Shown here in pieces: positions 1 through 8,675 of a stretch of 64,000 nt of DNA. Source of the stretch: Candidatus Poribacteria bacterium (GTDB taxonomy: Bacteria; Poribacteria; WGA-4E; PCPOR2b); contig JAJECO010000079.1 in assembly GCA_022822005.1 (NCBI GenBank), positions 62,001-126,000 on the forward strand, given 5' to 3'. The notes under the pieces were generated by a model, which made no database searches, was not told the origin of the DNA, and saw only the letters and a program-made list of their open reading frames with translations. Each line of letters starts with the position of its first letter. Position 1 is the first letter of the stretch. The position numbers were made by a program, and so were the translations under genes.

Positions 1-2
1 GT

Positions 3-1409
3 GTGCTGACGGGTAATTTTATAGATGATTCCGGCGTTCGTCGTGGATTTTCAGGGGACATAATCGTTGAAGTGCCTGATGCAATAGCAACATACGCCGA
101 TTTTGTGAACTCACAAGGTCTTATCGTAGGCAGCTACATAGATGCTGACGGTTTATTTCACGCATACGCGCTCTCCTCCTCTGGTAGATTTATACTTCTT
201 GACTATCTTGAACCATCAACTCTGGAATACTTTTTTCTGCACGGCATTAGCGAGGGCGAGGGAAGGAGTGTATTTATAAGTGCCCGATCAAAATTTGTGG
301 ATGACATTCCACGCTCCTATGTCGGCTCATATCTGTACGGGCTACATGAATTGTGGTTTCCGGGTAGCGTTAGCACGGAGGGCTGGAACATCAATAAGGA
401 TGGCTCTGTCGTCGGGCACTATGACTCGGCGGATGGGCGGAGGCATGGGTTTATCGCGAAACTCGGCACTAAGGCGGAGAGCGACTATTTTGGCAACGCC
501 TACCATGTCACACTGGCTAAAGGTCTGAACATGATTTCTGTGCCATTGGCACCACCGACACCGCTGAACGCTAAGACACTTGCCGGTCTGACAGCGGCGA
601 CAACTGTCATCGCATTCGATGAGACCAATCAACAATTCGTTGGTTGGACACCAAGCGCACCGGACGACGGGTTTCCAATCGAAGGTGGGAAAGGCTATAT
701 TGTCAATGTCCCACAGGCTCGCCAATTTGCCTACGTCGGTTCCCAATGGACAAACCAAACGGAGAACGCTGCAGCGGCACCTCCTATATCCGTGGATACA
801 TTCCAAGAACAGGAAACGTGGGCGTTCGTTGTAAGCGGGCACTTGGAAGGGCAAGCTGCATTTGACGGCTACCAAGTCACAGTTCGTAACCTCAGAACAG
901 ATGGCGTGATAACTGCCTCAGTGCAAGGCGATTACTTCGCTGCGGCAACAGCTGACTTGGCGCGACGGAGCGTAGTCCAAGCTGGAGACGTAATTGAAGT
1001 ACGGGTTACCGGTCCGAGTGGAAACGTTGAATCAGACGCCTTCACTTCTATAGTAACACCTGAGGATTTGGCAAACGCGGTTCTGTCTATCAAGCTTGAT
1101 CGCATTGGCCAACCGAAGTTGACGCAGTTGTTGCAGAACTTCCCGAACCCGTTCAATCCCGAAACTTGGATTCCATACCAGCTTGAAAAAGCGGCTGATG
1201 TCACGCTCCATATTTATGATACCTCGGGTGGCATTGTCCGAACGCTGGATCTCGGTTTCAAGCAACAAGGGTTCTATATGACGCGTTCTACAGCAGCGTA
1301 TTGGGATGGACGTAACAATATCGGTGAGCAGGTTGCCTCTGGGGTTTACTTCTACAGTTTGAATACCCCTGACTTTTCGGGGACACGGAAGATGCTCATA
1401 TTAAAGTGA
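3..1409 (+). CDS. Secreted HAF-repeat protein with C-terminal FlgD/sorting domain (5' end cut by window)
   Basis: The reading frame is open to the window edge, so the true start lies upstream. The first 150 residues carry HAF-type repeats (pattern D..G..HGF, e.g. DGRRHGF), seen in extracellular proteins. The last 95 residues open with NFPNPFNPETWIPYQL and continue with an IYD..G..VRTL and WDGRNN..G..VASGVYFY pattern. This is an FlgD-like Ig domain used as a C-terminal sorting or anchoring module in Poribacteria and Bacteroidetes-type secretion. The middle holds a pseudo-repeat (LNMISVPLAPP...) common in the same family. No catalytic motif is seen. The role is probably surface or secreted binding; the exact function is unknown. 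Confidence 0.8.
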   Translation: MLTGNFIDDSGVRRGFSGDIIVEVPDAIATYADFVNSQGLIVGSYIDADGLFHAYALSSSGRFILLDYLEPSTLEYFFLHGISEGEGRSVFISARSKFVDDIPRSYVGSYLYGLHELWFPGSVSTEGWNINKDGSVVGHYDSADGRRHGFIAKLGTKAESDYFGNAYHVTLAKGLNMISVPLAPPTPLNAKTLAGLTAATTVIAFDETNQQFVGWTPSAPDDGFPIEGGKGYIVNVPQARQFAYVGSQWTNQTENAAAAPPISVDTFQEQETWAFVVSGHLEGQAAFDGYQVTVRNLRTDGVITASVQGDYFAAATADLARRSVVQAGDVIEVRVTGPSGNVESDAFTSIVTPEDLANAVLSIKLDRIGQPKLTQLLQNFPNPFNPETWIPYQLEKAADVTLHIYDTSGGIVRTLDLGFKQQGFYMTRSTAAYWDGRNNIGEQVASGVYFYSLNTPDFSGTRKMLILK

Positions 1410-1432
1410 GGGCAATCCGTATAGAACCGACA

Positions 1433-1469
1433 AGTGTCACAGTTGTGCCATCGGTATAATTGTGACACT
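1433..1469. promoter_or_regulatory. Imperfect inverted repeat overlapping a -10-like box upstream of pheA
   Basis: The arms AGTGTCACAGTT and AATTGTGACACT pair over 12 bp with one mismatch around a loop of about 13 nt. The right arm overlaps TATAAT at 1455-1460, 42 bp before the pheA ATG. No U-run follows on the plus strand, so it is not a classical intrinsic terminator. It could be an operator, an attenuator-like hairpin, or the end of the upstream gene. No clear -35 box was found. Confidence 0.35.
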
Positions 1470-1501
1470 CCGTTAAGCCCTAAAAAAGCGATTGAAACAT
1501 T

Positions 1502-2593
1502 ATGAGACTGGAAGATTACCGCAACCTGCTGGATCAGATTGATGATCAGATTTTAGCCCTCTTACAGCAACGGGCAACTATTGTCAAACGTGTTGGTGAA
1601 CTCAAATCGAGCACCGGTGTTGAACAGATTTATGCGCCACATCGAGAGCGGGAAATTCTCTCACGGTTGGAAACCCAAAACCGTGGGCAATTCCCCTCCG
1701 ACGCGCTACACAAGATTTATACCGAGATCATCTCCGCCTGCCGTGCGCTCGAAAGACCGTTATCCATCGCCTTCCTCGGTCCCGCTGGTAGTTTTGGTCA
1801 TACGGCGGGTTCACACTTCTTTGGTACGTCAGTGGAGTTTATCACGGTGACACCCCAACCCGACATTTTTACAGCGGTCGAATCCGGTCGAGCAGATTAC
1901 GGTGTTGTCGCAATTGAAAATTCCACACATGGCACGGTCCGTGATGTTTTGGAGATGTTCCAGTACACAAGCCTTCAAATTTGCGGGGAGTGCTTCTTGC
2001 CAATCAAGCAGCATCTCCTCTCAAAATCTCAGTTAGCAGAAATTAAAAAGATCTACTCCCACCCACAAGCGTTTGCCCAATGTCGTCAATGGCTTGGTCA
2101 AAATGTGTCAGGTGTCCATCAAATTGAGGTTTCCAGCACATCAGAGGCGGCGGAGTTGGCTTCCAGTGAACCAAATGCGGCGGCAATAGCGAGCGAACTC
2201 GCTGGCGATATTTATGGGCTATCTGTGATAGGTGAGTCAATTATGGACGGACCAAACAATACGACACGTTTCCTTGTTATTGGAAGCCACTCGGCGGCCC
2301 CAACTGGAAACGACCGAACATCCATCATTTTCTCTGTTAAGGATAAAATTGGCGCGTTGTGGGAAATACTGCAGGTATTGAAAAACTATGAGATTAATAT
2401 GAGTAAGATTGAGTCTCTACCCTCTCAGGCCAAAGCGTGGGAGTATGTTTTCTTTGTGGACTTGGATGGGCATGCGGAAGATGAAAATGCCCGAAAAGCA
2501 CTTACAGAAATTCAGGAGTTGTGCGTGATGATGAAAATTTTGGGGACTTATCCGATTGGGGAGCAGGGTGAGGAAGGATCTGGTAAATTCTAA
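1502..2593 (+). CDS. pheA: Bifunctional chorismate mutase / prephenate dehydratase (P-protein)
   Basis: Converts chorismate to prephenate and then phenylpyruvate in phenylalanine synthesis. Residues 1-90 are an AroQ chorismate mutase helix bundle (DQIDDQILALLQQRA, HREREIL). Residues about 93-265 are the prephenate dehydratase domain, starting IAFLGPAGSFGH and ending with the TTRF motif in NNTTRFLVIG. Residues about 275-350 are an ACT domain (GALWEILQVLKNYEINM, followed by ESLPS where ESRP is usual) that normally binds phenylalanine for feedback control. The 363 aa length is typical. It stands alone, with a secreted-protein gene before it and an opposing CPBP gene after it. Only a weak ribosome binding site precedes the ATG. 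Confidence 0.96.
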   Translation: MRLEDYRNLLDQIDDQILALLQQRATIVKRVGELKSSTGVEQIYAPHREREILSRLETQNRGQFPSDALHKIYTEIISACRALERPLSIAFLGPAGSFGHTAGSHFFGTSVEFITVTPQPDIFTAVESGRADYGVVAIENSTHGTVRDVLEMFQYTSLQICGECFLPIKQHLLSKSQLAEIKKIYSHPQAFAQCRQWLGQNVSGVHQIEVSSTSEAAELASSEPNAAAIASELAGDIYGLSVIGESIMDGPNNTTRFLVIGSHSAAPTGNDRTSIIFSVKDKIGALWEILQVLKNYEINMSKIESLPSQAKAWEYVFFVDLDGHAEDENARKALTEIQELCVMMKILGTYPIGEQGEEGSGKF

Positions 2594-2600
2594 TTAACAC

Positions 2601-3626
2601 CTACATCCAGTAAATTAAGATTAAAATCAAGTTCACTAAGCTATGCGTGATTATGCAGGGGATTAGTGATTTCGTGCGAATGTAGAGCCACACAAGGGTA
2701 ACCCCCATGAGGAATATTGGAATCCCTCCCAAAACCGACGGCATGAAGGAACGGATGTAGCCGTGTAGTGCTGCAAAAAGGAGCGCGCTAAGGACAGTTC
2801 CTTTAGCCTGACCAAATCGACTGGCGAAACCGGTATATGCAATCCCCCGAAAGAGAATTTCCTCCCCCACCGGCATTAGAATTAACATCACAAAACCGAA
2901 GAGAATAACTGTGCTGTCCCCGAAGTTTTCTGGTATGCTGCTTGACCATTGCTGCTGCTCCCATTGGACCAAGTTCCCCAGTCCTTCGAGGGGACTGTGC
3001 TGACTGAACCAATCTATCCCCTGCATGAAACCTACAGCAGCGAAAGCCAAAGCGGGGGCGAGAAATAGAGGCAGTCCAAAATCGGCAGGGCTACCGCTAT
3101 ATCCCAATCCAATAGACCTTACAGTTCTGCGGTAGCGACCAGTTATGCAGAATAGAGACAGCCAAATCAACACATTTCCGACGATTAGCTTAATGCTCCA
3201 GAAGTGGGAAGTTGGAAGTGTGTATACAGCGTCTGCTTTTGTCAGCACCTCCAGTCCTTCTCCCATCAAGATAGCGATGTAACGCGCGATCTCTTGAAAT
3301 AGAAAGGTTATTAGAAAAATGACGACTGGATCTGACGGCTTGAGATAGCCGTGCAGCCTTGCCACTGTTTCTTCTGCTGTATAGAACTGATCGCAGCGCC
3401 CACACTTGCGTGACCATGCTCGGTTATCGCGCTGACATTTAGGGCATGTCCAGATGAGTTCGGGGATTCGATTCCAGAAGTAAATCGGGAAAAACGCCTG
3501 TGGAAGGAAAAAGGTGCCCAAAGCCCAAAACCTAGATCGATCTTGTAGTCTACTATCGTTGTATACCCAAAGGGCAAGTGCGCCGTTGATAGCCGTGCTC
3601 AAAAGCACTACGTAGACATTTTGCAT
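2601..3626 (-). CDS. CPBP-family intramembrane metalloprotease with N-terminal zinc ribbon
   Basis: Membrane protein with several hydrophobic segments and the ABI/CAAX protease motifs EEILFRG (glutamate pair) and, about 35 residues later, a conserved His in AALHGYIRS followed by HSLVNL near the C terminus. A zinc ribbon, CPKCQRDNRAWSRKCGRC, lies near residue 60, after the first two membrane segments. I start at the ATG giving MQNVYVVLL because the longer ORF runs into the divergent promoter; an ATG at 3668 is the alternative. CPBP proteins may cleave prenylated or other membrane substrates; the substrate here cannot be told. It converges on pheA with only 7 bp between the stops. Confidence 0.82.
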   Translation of the reverse strand: MQNVYVVLLSTAINGALALWVYNDSRLQDRSRFWALGTFFLPQAFFPIYFWNRIPELIWTCPKCQRDNRAWSRKCGRCDQFYTAEETVARLHGYLKPSDPVVIFLITFLFQEIARYIAILMGEGLEVLTKADAVYTLPTSHFWSIKLIVGNVLIWLSLFCITGRYRRTVRSIGLGYSGSPADFGLPLFLAPALAFAAVGFMQGIDWFSQHSPLEGLGNLVQWEQQQWSSSIPENFGDSTVILFGFVMLILMPVGEEILFRGIAYTGFASRFGQAKGTVLSALLFAALHGYIRSFMPSVLGGIPIFLMGVTLVWLYIRTKSLIPCIITHSLVNLILILIYWM

Positions 3627-3710
3627 TGGCAGATTCCGTGGCTCCACTGACGAAGATTTGGCGCGCATGGTAACATATCCAAACGCATGTGTCAACGACC
3701 ATTTTTGATC

Positions 3711-3740
3711 TTCACATCGTTGCGACAGGTGTGCTATAAT
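3711..3740 (+). promoter_or_regulatory. Putative sigma70 promoter of the NHL gene
   Basis: TTCACA, an 18-bp spacer, then a consensus TATAAT at 3735-3740, about 120 bp before the preferred ATG of the NHL protein. The position supports starting that gene at 3864 rather than at the longer ORF start 3687, which would lie upstream of the promoter. Confidence 0.45.
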
Positions 3741-3863
3741 CAACTGAGTTGGTTCATCGGTTCATTAGTAGTCGGTCTATTGAACAGGAGAACCCGACAC
3801 ATTACGCTTCAAATAGGATTTCAATACATAACCACGCGGGTTTCCGGAGGATCGGAGGGAACA

Positions 3864-4817
3864 ATGGTTACTTTAGGTACTGGAGATTTTACATATCAAA
3901 CATCGGGGGAAGATTGGGGCAACATACCCGAAGATTGGACTTACAAAGAGGCTACTGCTGTCGCTGTAGATGCGGACGATAATGTTTATGTCTTTAATCG
4001 CGGGACACATCCGATGATTGTCTTCAATTCTGACGGTGATGTACTTCGGACATGGGGAGATGGCATATTCGCCAATCCACACGGCGTAACCATCGCTCCT
4101 GACGGTTCGGTCTATTGCGTTGATAACGGAGATCACACCGTTCGTCAGTTCACACCCGATGGGAAACTGTTGATGACGCTTGGCGAGCCTCATCGACCTG
4201 CATCTCCAATGAGTGGCGAACCTTTCAACCTTCCAACACACTTGGCAATCGATCCACATACCGGCGACCTGTATGTGGCTGATGGATATGCCAACGCACG
4301 GGTTCACAAATTTACGCCTGATGGCCGACATCTGTCCTCCTGGGGTGAGTCAGGGACGGGTGAGGGACAGTTCAACATTGTCCATAACATCACAACGGAT
4401 AAGGATGGCTGGGTGTACATTGCTGACCGCGAAAACCACCGGGTACAGGTATTTTCTCCCGATGGGAAGTACGAAACGCAGTGGTTGAACCTATCCAGGG
4501 CTGCCTGTATCTGTTTGGACACCAGTGACGAACCGCTCGTTTATGTCGGCGAGTATTTCGGTGGTATTGCGTCAAATGCAATGGGTACCTGTTTGGGACC
4601 CCGCGTCAGTATCATAGATACGAAGGGAAACATACTGGCACAACTGAGCGACCAATCTTATGGAGATGAACCCGGCCGGTTCTACTCACCGCATGGAATT
4701 GCTGTTGATTCTAAGGGTAGCATCTATGTCGCCGAAGTCTCTTGGAGCGACTATGGCAGTCAGATGGATCCGCCGAGAGAACTTCGTTCGCTCCAGAAGT
4801 TAGTTAAGCAGAGTTAA
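3864..4817 (+). CDS. NHL-repeat beta-propeller protein
   Basis: 317 aa made almost wholly of NHL repeats, with blades such as VAVDADDNVYVFNRGTHPMIVF, VTIAPDGSVYCVDNGDHTVRQF, LAIDPHTGDLYVADGYANARVHKF and ITTDKDGWVYIADRENHRVQVF, giving a six-bladed propeller. The ATG at 3864 has a GGAGGGA box 4-9 bp upstream; the ORF start at 3687 has no such site. No signal peptide is evident. Propellers of this sort resemble the peptidyl-alpha-hydroxyglycine lyase and 6-bladed lactonase-like families, but no catalytic set can be assigned. Function unknown; possibly binding or a lyase/lactonase. Confidence 0.85.
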   Translation: MVTLGTGDFTYQTSGEDWGNIPEDWTYKEATAVAVDADDNVYVFNRGTHPMIVFNSDGDVLRTWGDGIFANPHGVTIAPDGSVYCVDNGDHTVRQFTPDGKLLMTLGEPHRPASPMSGEPFNLPTHLAIDPHTGDLYVADGYANARVHKFTPDGRHLSSWGESGTGEGQFNIVHNITTDKDGWVYIADRENHRVQVFSPDGKYETQWLNLSRAACICLDTSDEPLVYVGEYFGGIASNAMGTCLGPRVSIIDTKGNILAQLSDQSYGDEPGRFYSPHGIAVDSKGSIYVAEVSWSDYGSQMDPPRELRSLQKLVKQS

Positions 4818-4952
4818 AAAACGTGAAACGTAATGCGTGAAACGTGAAAACCATTTGTCCATTTTAGCAAGTTCGGGCGGGGTTCCCGCGCTCCCGCGAT
4901 TTCTGTTGCACTATTCTTCAACATGAGTCAAGATTTATCTAATCTTGCTGAC

Positions 4953-4986
4953 AAGCCCCCTTCCCTTTAGGGAGGGGATGTAGTCA
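4953..4986 (+). mobile_element. IS605-like right-end / omega-RNA-type hairpin (copy 1)
   Basis: AAGCCCCCTTCCC, a TTTA loop, then GGGAGGGGATGTAGTCA. A C-rich/G-rich hairpin followed by ATG(N)nGTCA is the usual shape of the 3' scaffold and right end of IS200/IS605 TnpB elements. No TnpB or TnpA gene lies beside it. Could instead be an unrelated hairpin or terminator-like repeat. Confidence 0.3.
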
Positions 4987-5312
4987 GCCAAACGACTAAA
5001 AGTATGCTAAACAACTTTACTTCCAAAATATTGATTCAGTGACGGTTTGAGTCCAGGTGGACAAGCAGGCAGGGTAAAATCTTCCACCGTCAATTTTACT
5101 GGCAATGAGATTCCTGATTCATGACGTTTCAATCCCTTTTGGATTCACTATGCACGGGTAGCGGGCAGTCCGTCTACTGTCATTCTTTTGCGTTACTTGT
5201 GCGGGCTGGGCAGCCAAAAACGGGGCAGGGCATTGTCCCATGAAGGAGCGGATGTAAGTGGCGGGTCACCGTCCAATCCGTGTTGATTGCACAATTCAAC
5301 ATCTTGAACGGA

Positions 5313-5350
5313 TGGGAATCCCCACCCTTCAGGGTGTGGGAGTATGTCAA
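5313..5350 (+). mobile_element. IS605-like right-end / omega-RNA-type hairpin (copy 2)
   Basis: TGGGAATCCCCACCCTTCAG followed by GGTGTGGGAGTATGTCAA. The string GGAATCCCC-hairpin-GGGGA-ATGTCAA closely matches the end of many TnpB-associated scaffolds and right ends in bacteria. The 130 bp before it have no intact TnpB frame, so this looks like a decayed or solo element. Stronger than copy 1 because the flanking GGAATCC and ATGTCAA are also kept. Confidence 0.45.
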
Positions 5351-5490
5351 TCTATATGTTCCCGTTTTACCGGGAATGCGATGGTGTCCGTATATTTCTA
5401 TGTCTTCCGTTTTTGCTTGACCATCCTCTCTGCGGGTGATATGATTATGAAATGTTAGAATCTTTGAGTTAGATAGGAGGAAGTCCCTAT

Positions 5491-6102
5491 TTGGAGATGG
5501 CAAGACGCAAGCGCAGAAAACGGTATGCATCACCACCAAAGGTCGCTGGCTCTTCAACGGTGGATAAGGACTCTCATAACTGCGCCGCGGGCCCTTTCCG
5601 CATTCGGCTTTATAGCGATCCAGTACTGCGAGAAAAAGCGCTCCTCGTTCAGAATATTACGGATGTTGAAAGGAAACTTGCAGAGGATATGTTAGCCACG
5701 ATGTATGCTTCACCGATTGGGGTGGGGTTGGCGGCACCGCAGGTTGGGATTTTGAGCCGACTGATTGTAATTGATTTAGATCGAGATGCCCCGGAAGGAT
5801 CACCATTGGTTCTGTTTAATCCAACGATTCAGAGCTTAGCGGGTGAAGCCACTGAGGAGGAGGGGTGTTTGAGTTTCCCCGGTATTACGGCTGATGTCAA
5901 GCGGGCGGCGAGGGCAGTCGTGACGGCGCAAGATATTGATGGTGAACCGGTTCGGATCGAGGCGGAAGATTTACTTGCCCGCGCCCTACAGCATGAAATA
6001 GATCATCTTGATGGCGTCTTGTTTATCGATCACGTCAGCGGTCTGCGGCGGCAACTCCTTCGTGGAAAACTCAGAAAACTTCAACAGCATTCGGAACAAT
6101 AA
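5491..6102 (+). CDS. def: Peptide deformylase
   Basis: Removes the formyl group from the N-terminal methionine of new proteins, using a bound metal. All three motifs are present: GVGLAAPQVG (motif I, about residue 78), EEGCLSFPG (motif II, with the metal Cys) and QHEIDHLDG (motif III, HExxH). The start is taken as TTG at 5491 because AGGAGG sits 10 bp upstream; the next ATG is 6 bp further. Before the usual enzyme start (RLYSDPVLREKA) there is an unusual basic extension of about 35 residues (MARRKRRKRY...). larE follows after 20 bp on the same strand. Confidence 0.95.
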   Translation: MEMARRKRRKRYASPPKVAGSSTVDKDSHNCAAGPFRIRLYSDPVLREKALLVQNITDVERKLAEDMLATMYASPIGVGLAAPQVGILSRLIVIDLDRDAPEGSPLVLFNPTIQSLAGEATEEEGCLSFPGITADVKRAARAVVTAQDIDGEPVRIEAEDLLARALQHEIDHLDGVLFIDHVSGLRRQLLRGKLRKLQQHSEQ

Positions 6103-6122
6103 AAATCAGAGAGGTCAAACAG

Positions 6123-6974
6123 ATGTCGGAAGCAGAAAAATATCCAGATATTGATCAGAAACTGAATCAACTCGATAAACTATTAAAATCCTACGGAAAA
6201 GTCATCGTCGCGTTCTCTGGCGGAGTAGATAGCACCTTTCTGGCGGAAGCTGCAAAGCGAGCGTTGGGGGAAAACGCCCTTGCTGTGACAGCGGTTTCTG
6301 ACTCTTACCCGGAGCGCGAGATGAAGGCAGCACAGGACATCGCCAAGCAGATTCGCATCCGTTATGAAACGATCAATACCGACGAATTGGAAACTGAGGG
6401 ATATGCGAGCAACCCGACCAATCGCTGCTATTTCTGCAAGACCGAACTGTTTGAACAGATCCGTCCAATCGCGGAACAATATAAGATTGGCACTACTGTC
6501 TACGGGGCAATCCCTGACGATGTTGGCGATCACCGCCCCGGCATGGACGCCGCTAAACAGATGGGCATTCAGGCACCGCTCATCGATGTGAATCTGACCA
6601 AAGCGGAGATTCGTGAGGTTTCAAAGCATTGGGGGCTGCCGACGTGGGACAAACCCGCCTTTGCATGCCTCTCCTCCCGTTTTCCCTACGGTACACGGAT
6701 TACTCGCGAAAACCTACGTCTCGTTGATCAGGCGGAACAGTTTTTATTCGATTTAGGTGTTCGCCAATTCCGTGTACGCCATCATGATACGCTCGCTCGA
6801 ATTGAGGTCGATCCACAAGAGATTGAGTTCATCGCTGCCAAATCCATCCGCACCCAGATTAATGAGAAATTCAAATCGCTTGGGTATGAGCATGTCGCCC
6901 TCGATTTGCAAGGGTATAGATCTGGAAGTCTAAACGAAGGATTGCTGAGCCTTTCAAAATTGACTGCCCATTAG
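6123..6974 (+). CDS. larE: LarE-type ATP-dependent sacrificial sulfur transferase (PP-loop)
   Basis: LarE adenylates and thiolates the pincer cofactor (SPTN/NPN) of nickel enzymes such as lactate racemase, giving up a cysteine sulfur in the process. The PP-loop ATP motif SGGVDST is at residues 32-38. The probable sulfur-donor Cys182 lies in ACLSSRFPYG, matching the donor Cys region of Lactobacillus LarE. A CYFCK motif lies near residue 102. The 283 aa length is standard. larB and larC are not in this window, so the protein may serve an operon elsewhere or have another thiolation target. Likely co-transcribed with def. Confidence 0.88.
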   Translation: MSEAEKYPDIDQKLNQLDKLLKSYGKVIVAFSGGVDSTFLAEAAKRALGENALAVTAVSDSYPEREMKAAQDIAKQIRIRYETINTDELETEGYASNPTNRCYFCKTELFEQIRPIAEQYKIGTTVYGAIPDDVGDHRPGMDAAKQMGIQAPLIDVNLTKAEIREVSKHWGLPTWDKPAFACLSSRFPYGTRITRENLRLVDQAEQFLFDLGVRQFRVRHHDTLARIEVDPQEIEFIAAKSIRTQINEKFKSLGYEHVALDLQGYRSGSLNEGLLSLSKLTAH

Positions 6975-7208
6975 AGAGTGATGGTAGTCCACAACCTTTC
7001 ACTGTAAATCCACCGAAAATCTGCACACCGCAAAGATATGCTCCACCTCTCCATTTTGTTCAAAAGTTCGTTCATTAATGCCCCGATGAACCCATAGCGC
7101 GCTCTTGACTATGTTTTGAACCGATCCCTACACATAATATTGTATGATGGAGAAAGTTAGTGGAATTAAAAATGTCCTCGAAACAAAGGAACAAGAATCG
7201 TTAGAAAG

Positions 7209-8546
7209 ATGCAGCAGCCACAGATCCAACCCAATCAACAGACTAATCCCCTCATCGGTTCCGAATCCTTCAGCTGGAACAAATGGGACGCTTGTACCCA
7301 TTGCGGGCTCTGTTTACCGACCTGTCCGACTTACCGCGAATTAGGTCTGGAGACCGATTCACCGCGTGGAAGGCTTTATTTGATGGGGGCGGCATTCAGG
7401 GATAAGAGCCCGATGCCGCTCAATGACGACTGGGCAAAATATATCTATCGCTGTCTGGACTGCCGTGCGTGTGAAACGGCATGTCCCTCTGGCGTACATT
7501 TTGGCGAGGTTATCGAAGAAGCTCGTGCGATTTATGAACTGAACGCCGATCGTCCAACGGAGCAGCGGTTTTGGCGGCGTCTGGCTTTTAAGGAGCTTTT
7601 ACCTGATAAGGATCGCTTAGATCTCATCTTTGAACTGATGTGGTTGTACCAGCGCCTTGGGATTCGCTGGCTGGTGCAAAAACTTGGAATTCTCAAACTG
7701 ATGGGCAAATTGGGAGAGATGGAATCATTGCTGCCTGACATTCCGAATCCGTCCCTCAAGGACGGCATTCGGGAATTTACCCCCGCCAAAGGGGAGGCGA
7801 AGCATCGGGTTGGGTTTATCTCTGGGTGTGTGATGAATCAGGTGTTCACCGAAACCAATTTGGCGACGATTCGCGTCTTGACAGAAAACGGATGCGACGT
7901 CATTACCCCCACACAGCAGATGTGCTGCGGCGCGTTGCATGTCCACAACGGCGTTCGAGACACGGCATTGGAACTCGCTCGGAAAAATATCGATGTTTTT
8001 GAAGCTGAAGATGTGGAAGCGATCATCATTAATTCGGCGGGCTGCGGGGCAACCTTGAAAGAGTATGAAGCCTTGATGGAACACGATACTGTCTACTCCG
8101 AAAGGGCAAAAGTATTTAGCAGTAAAATGCGGGACATTAGCGAGTTTCTCGCGGAGATTGAAATGACACCACCGGCGGGAGAGATTAATCGGCGTGTGAC
8201 GTATGATGAACCGTGCCATCTCGTGCATGGGCAAAAGGTCCAATCTCAACCTCGCACCCTCCTCCAATCAATTCCGGGGTTGGAACTTATCGAGTTGACT
8301 GAATCGGAATGGTGCTGTGGTAGTGCCGGCATTTACAATATCACGCAGCCAGAGATGTCCCGTGAAATTCTGGAGCGCAAGATGAAGCACATCACCGAGA
8401 CAGACGCTGAAATCGTTGCGACAGGAAACCCGGGCTGTATTCTGCAGATCCAACTCGGCGTTAAAGAGAATAAATTGCCCATGAAGGTGATGCACCCGAT
8501 CGAACTGCTCGACCAGTCATATCGGGGGGTTGATCCACTCCGATAA
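7209..8546 (+). CDS. glcF: GlcF-like Fe-S subunit of a (glycolate/lactate-type) oxidase
   Basis: 445 aa. Two ferredoxin-type 4Fe-4S clusters at the N terminus (CTHCGLCLPTCP at about 29-40 and CLDCRACETACP at about 87-98), then two CCG domains (GCVMNQVF...MCCGALHVHNG and YDEPCHLVHGQ...WCCGSAGIYN). This is the layout of glycolate oxidase subunit GlcF, which passes electrons from the flavin subunit to the membrane. The GlcD/GlcE flavin partners are not adjacent, so the exact hydroxyacid is uncertain. The ribosome site (GAAAG) is weak. Confidence 0.88.
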   Translation: MQQPQIQPNQQTNPLIGSESFSWNKWDACTHCGLCLPTCPTYRELGLETDSPRGRLYLMGAAFRDKSPMPLNDDWAKYIYRCLDCRACETACPSGVHFGEVIEEARAIYELNADRPTEQRFWRRLAFKELLPDKDRLDLIFELMWLYQRLGIRWLVQKLGILKLMGKLGEMESLLPDIPNPSLKDGIREFTPAKGEAKHRVGFISGCVMNQVFTETNLATIRVLTENGCDVITPTQQMCCGALHVHNGVRDTALELARKNIDVFEAEDVEAIIINSAGCGATLKEYEALMEHDTVYSERAKVFSSKMRDISEFLAEIEMTPPAGEINRRVTYDEPCHLVHGQKVQSQPRTLLQSIPGLELIELTESEWCCGSAGIYNITQPEMSREILERKMKHITETDAEIVATGNPGCILQIQLGVKENKLPMKVMHPIELLDQSYRGVDPLR

Positions 8547-8601
8547 AACCGGACTTCAAAGCAACTTGGATAGACGCCGGCAAAGACATTCTGTATCTAA
8601 C

Positions 8602-8662
8602 AGGACTTACGCACTTCAGGGCGGGGCAAGATGCCCCGCCTACGGTTAGTTGCGTAACCCCT
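8602..8662. repeat. REP-like double palindrome
   Basis: Outer arms AGGACTTACGCA and TGCGTAACCCCT pair at 10 of 12 positions. Inside them is a perfect 9-bp hairpin GGCGGGGCA-AGA-TGCCCCGCC. It sits between the glcF-like gene and the enolase-superfamily gene. The ACTTACGCA end is a recurrent feature of short palindromic elements in several bacterial phyla. Confidence 0.5.
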
Positions 8663-8675
8663 ATGGTTATTAATC

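Larger units (their letters stand above)
4818..5490. other. 673-bp intergenic region with repeat and IS605-like debris
   Basis: No convincing gene. It begins with a short repeated motif, AACGTGAAACGTAATGCGTG, that recurs near 25636 and, degenerate, near 28854. It then holds two hairpins of IS200/IS605 right-end type (listed separately) and a single CRISPR-repeat-like string GTTTCAATCCC near 5127 that is not repeated locally. ORFs 5180-5557(-) and 5258-5458(+) match nothing recognisable and look like chance frames. Confidence 0.6.

Noticed and set aside
5125-5156. Single CRISPR-repeat-like string GTTTCAATCCC
   Set aside because: Only one copy, no spacing pattern and no cas gene nearby; treated as coincidence.
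5180-5557. 125-aa minus-strand ORF covering the IS605-like hairpin
   Set aside because: No recognisable domain, overlaps the def start, and has no ribosome site.
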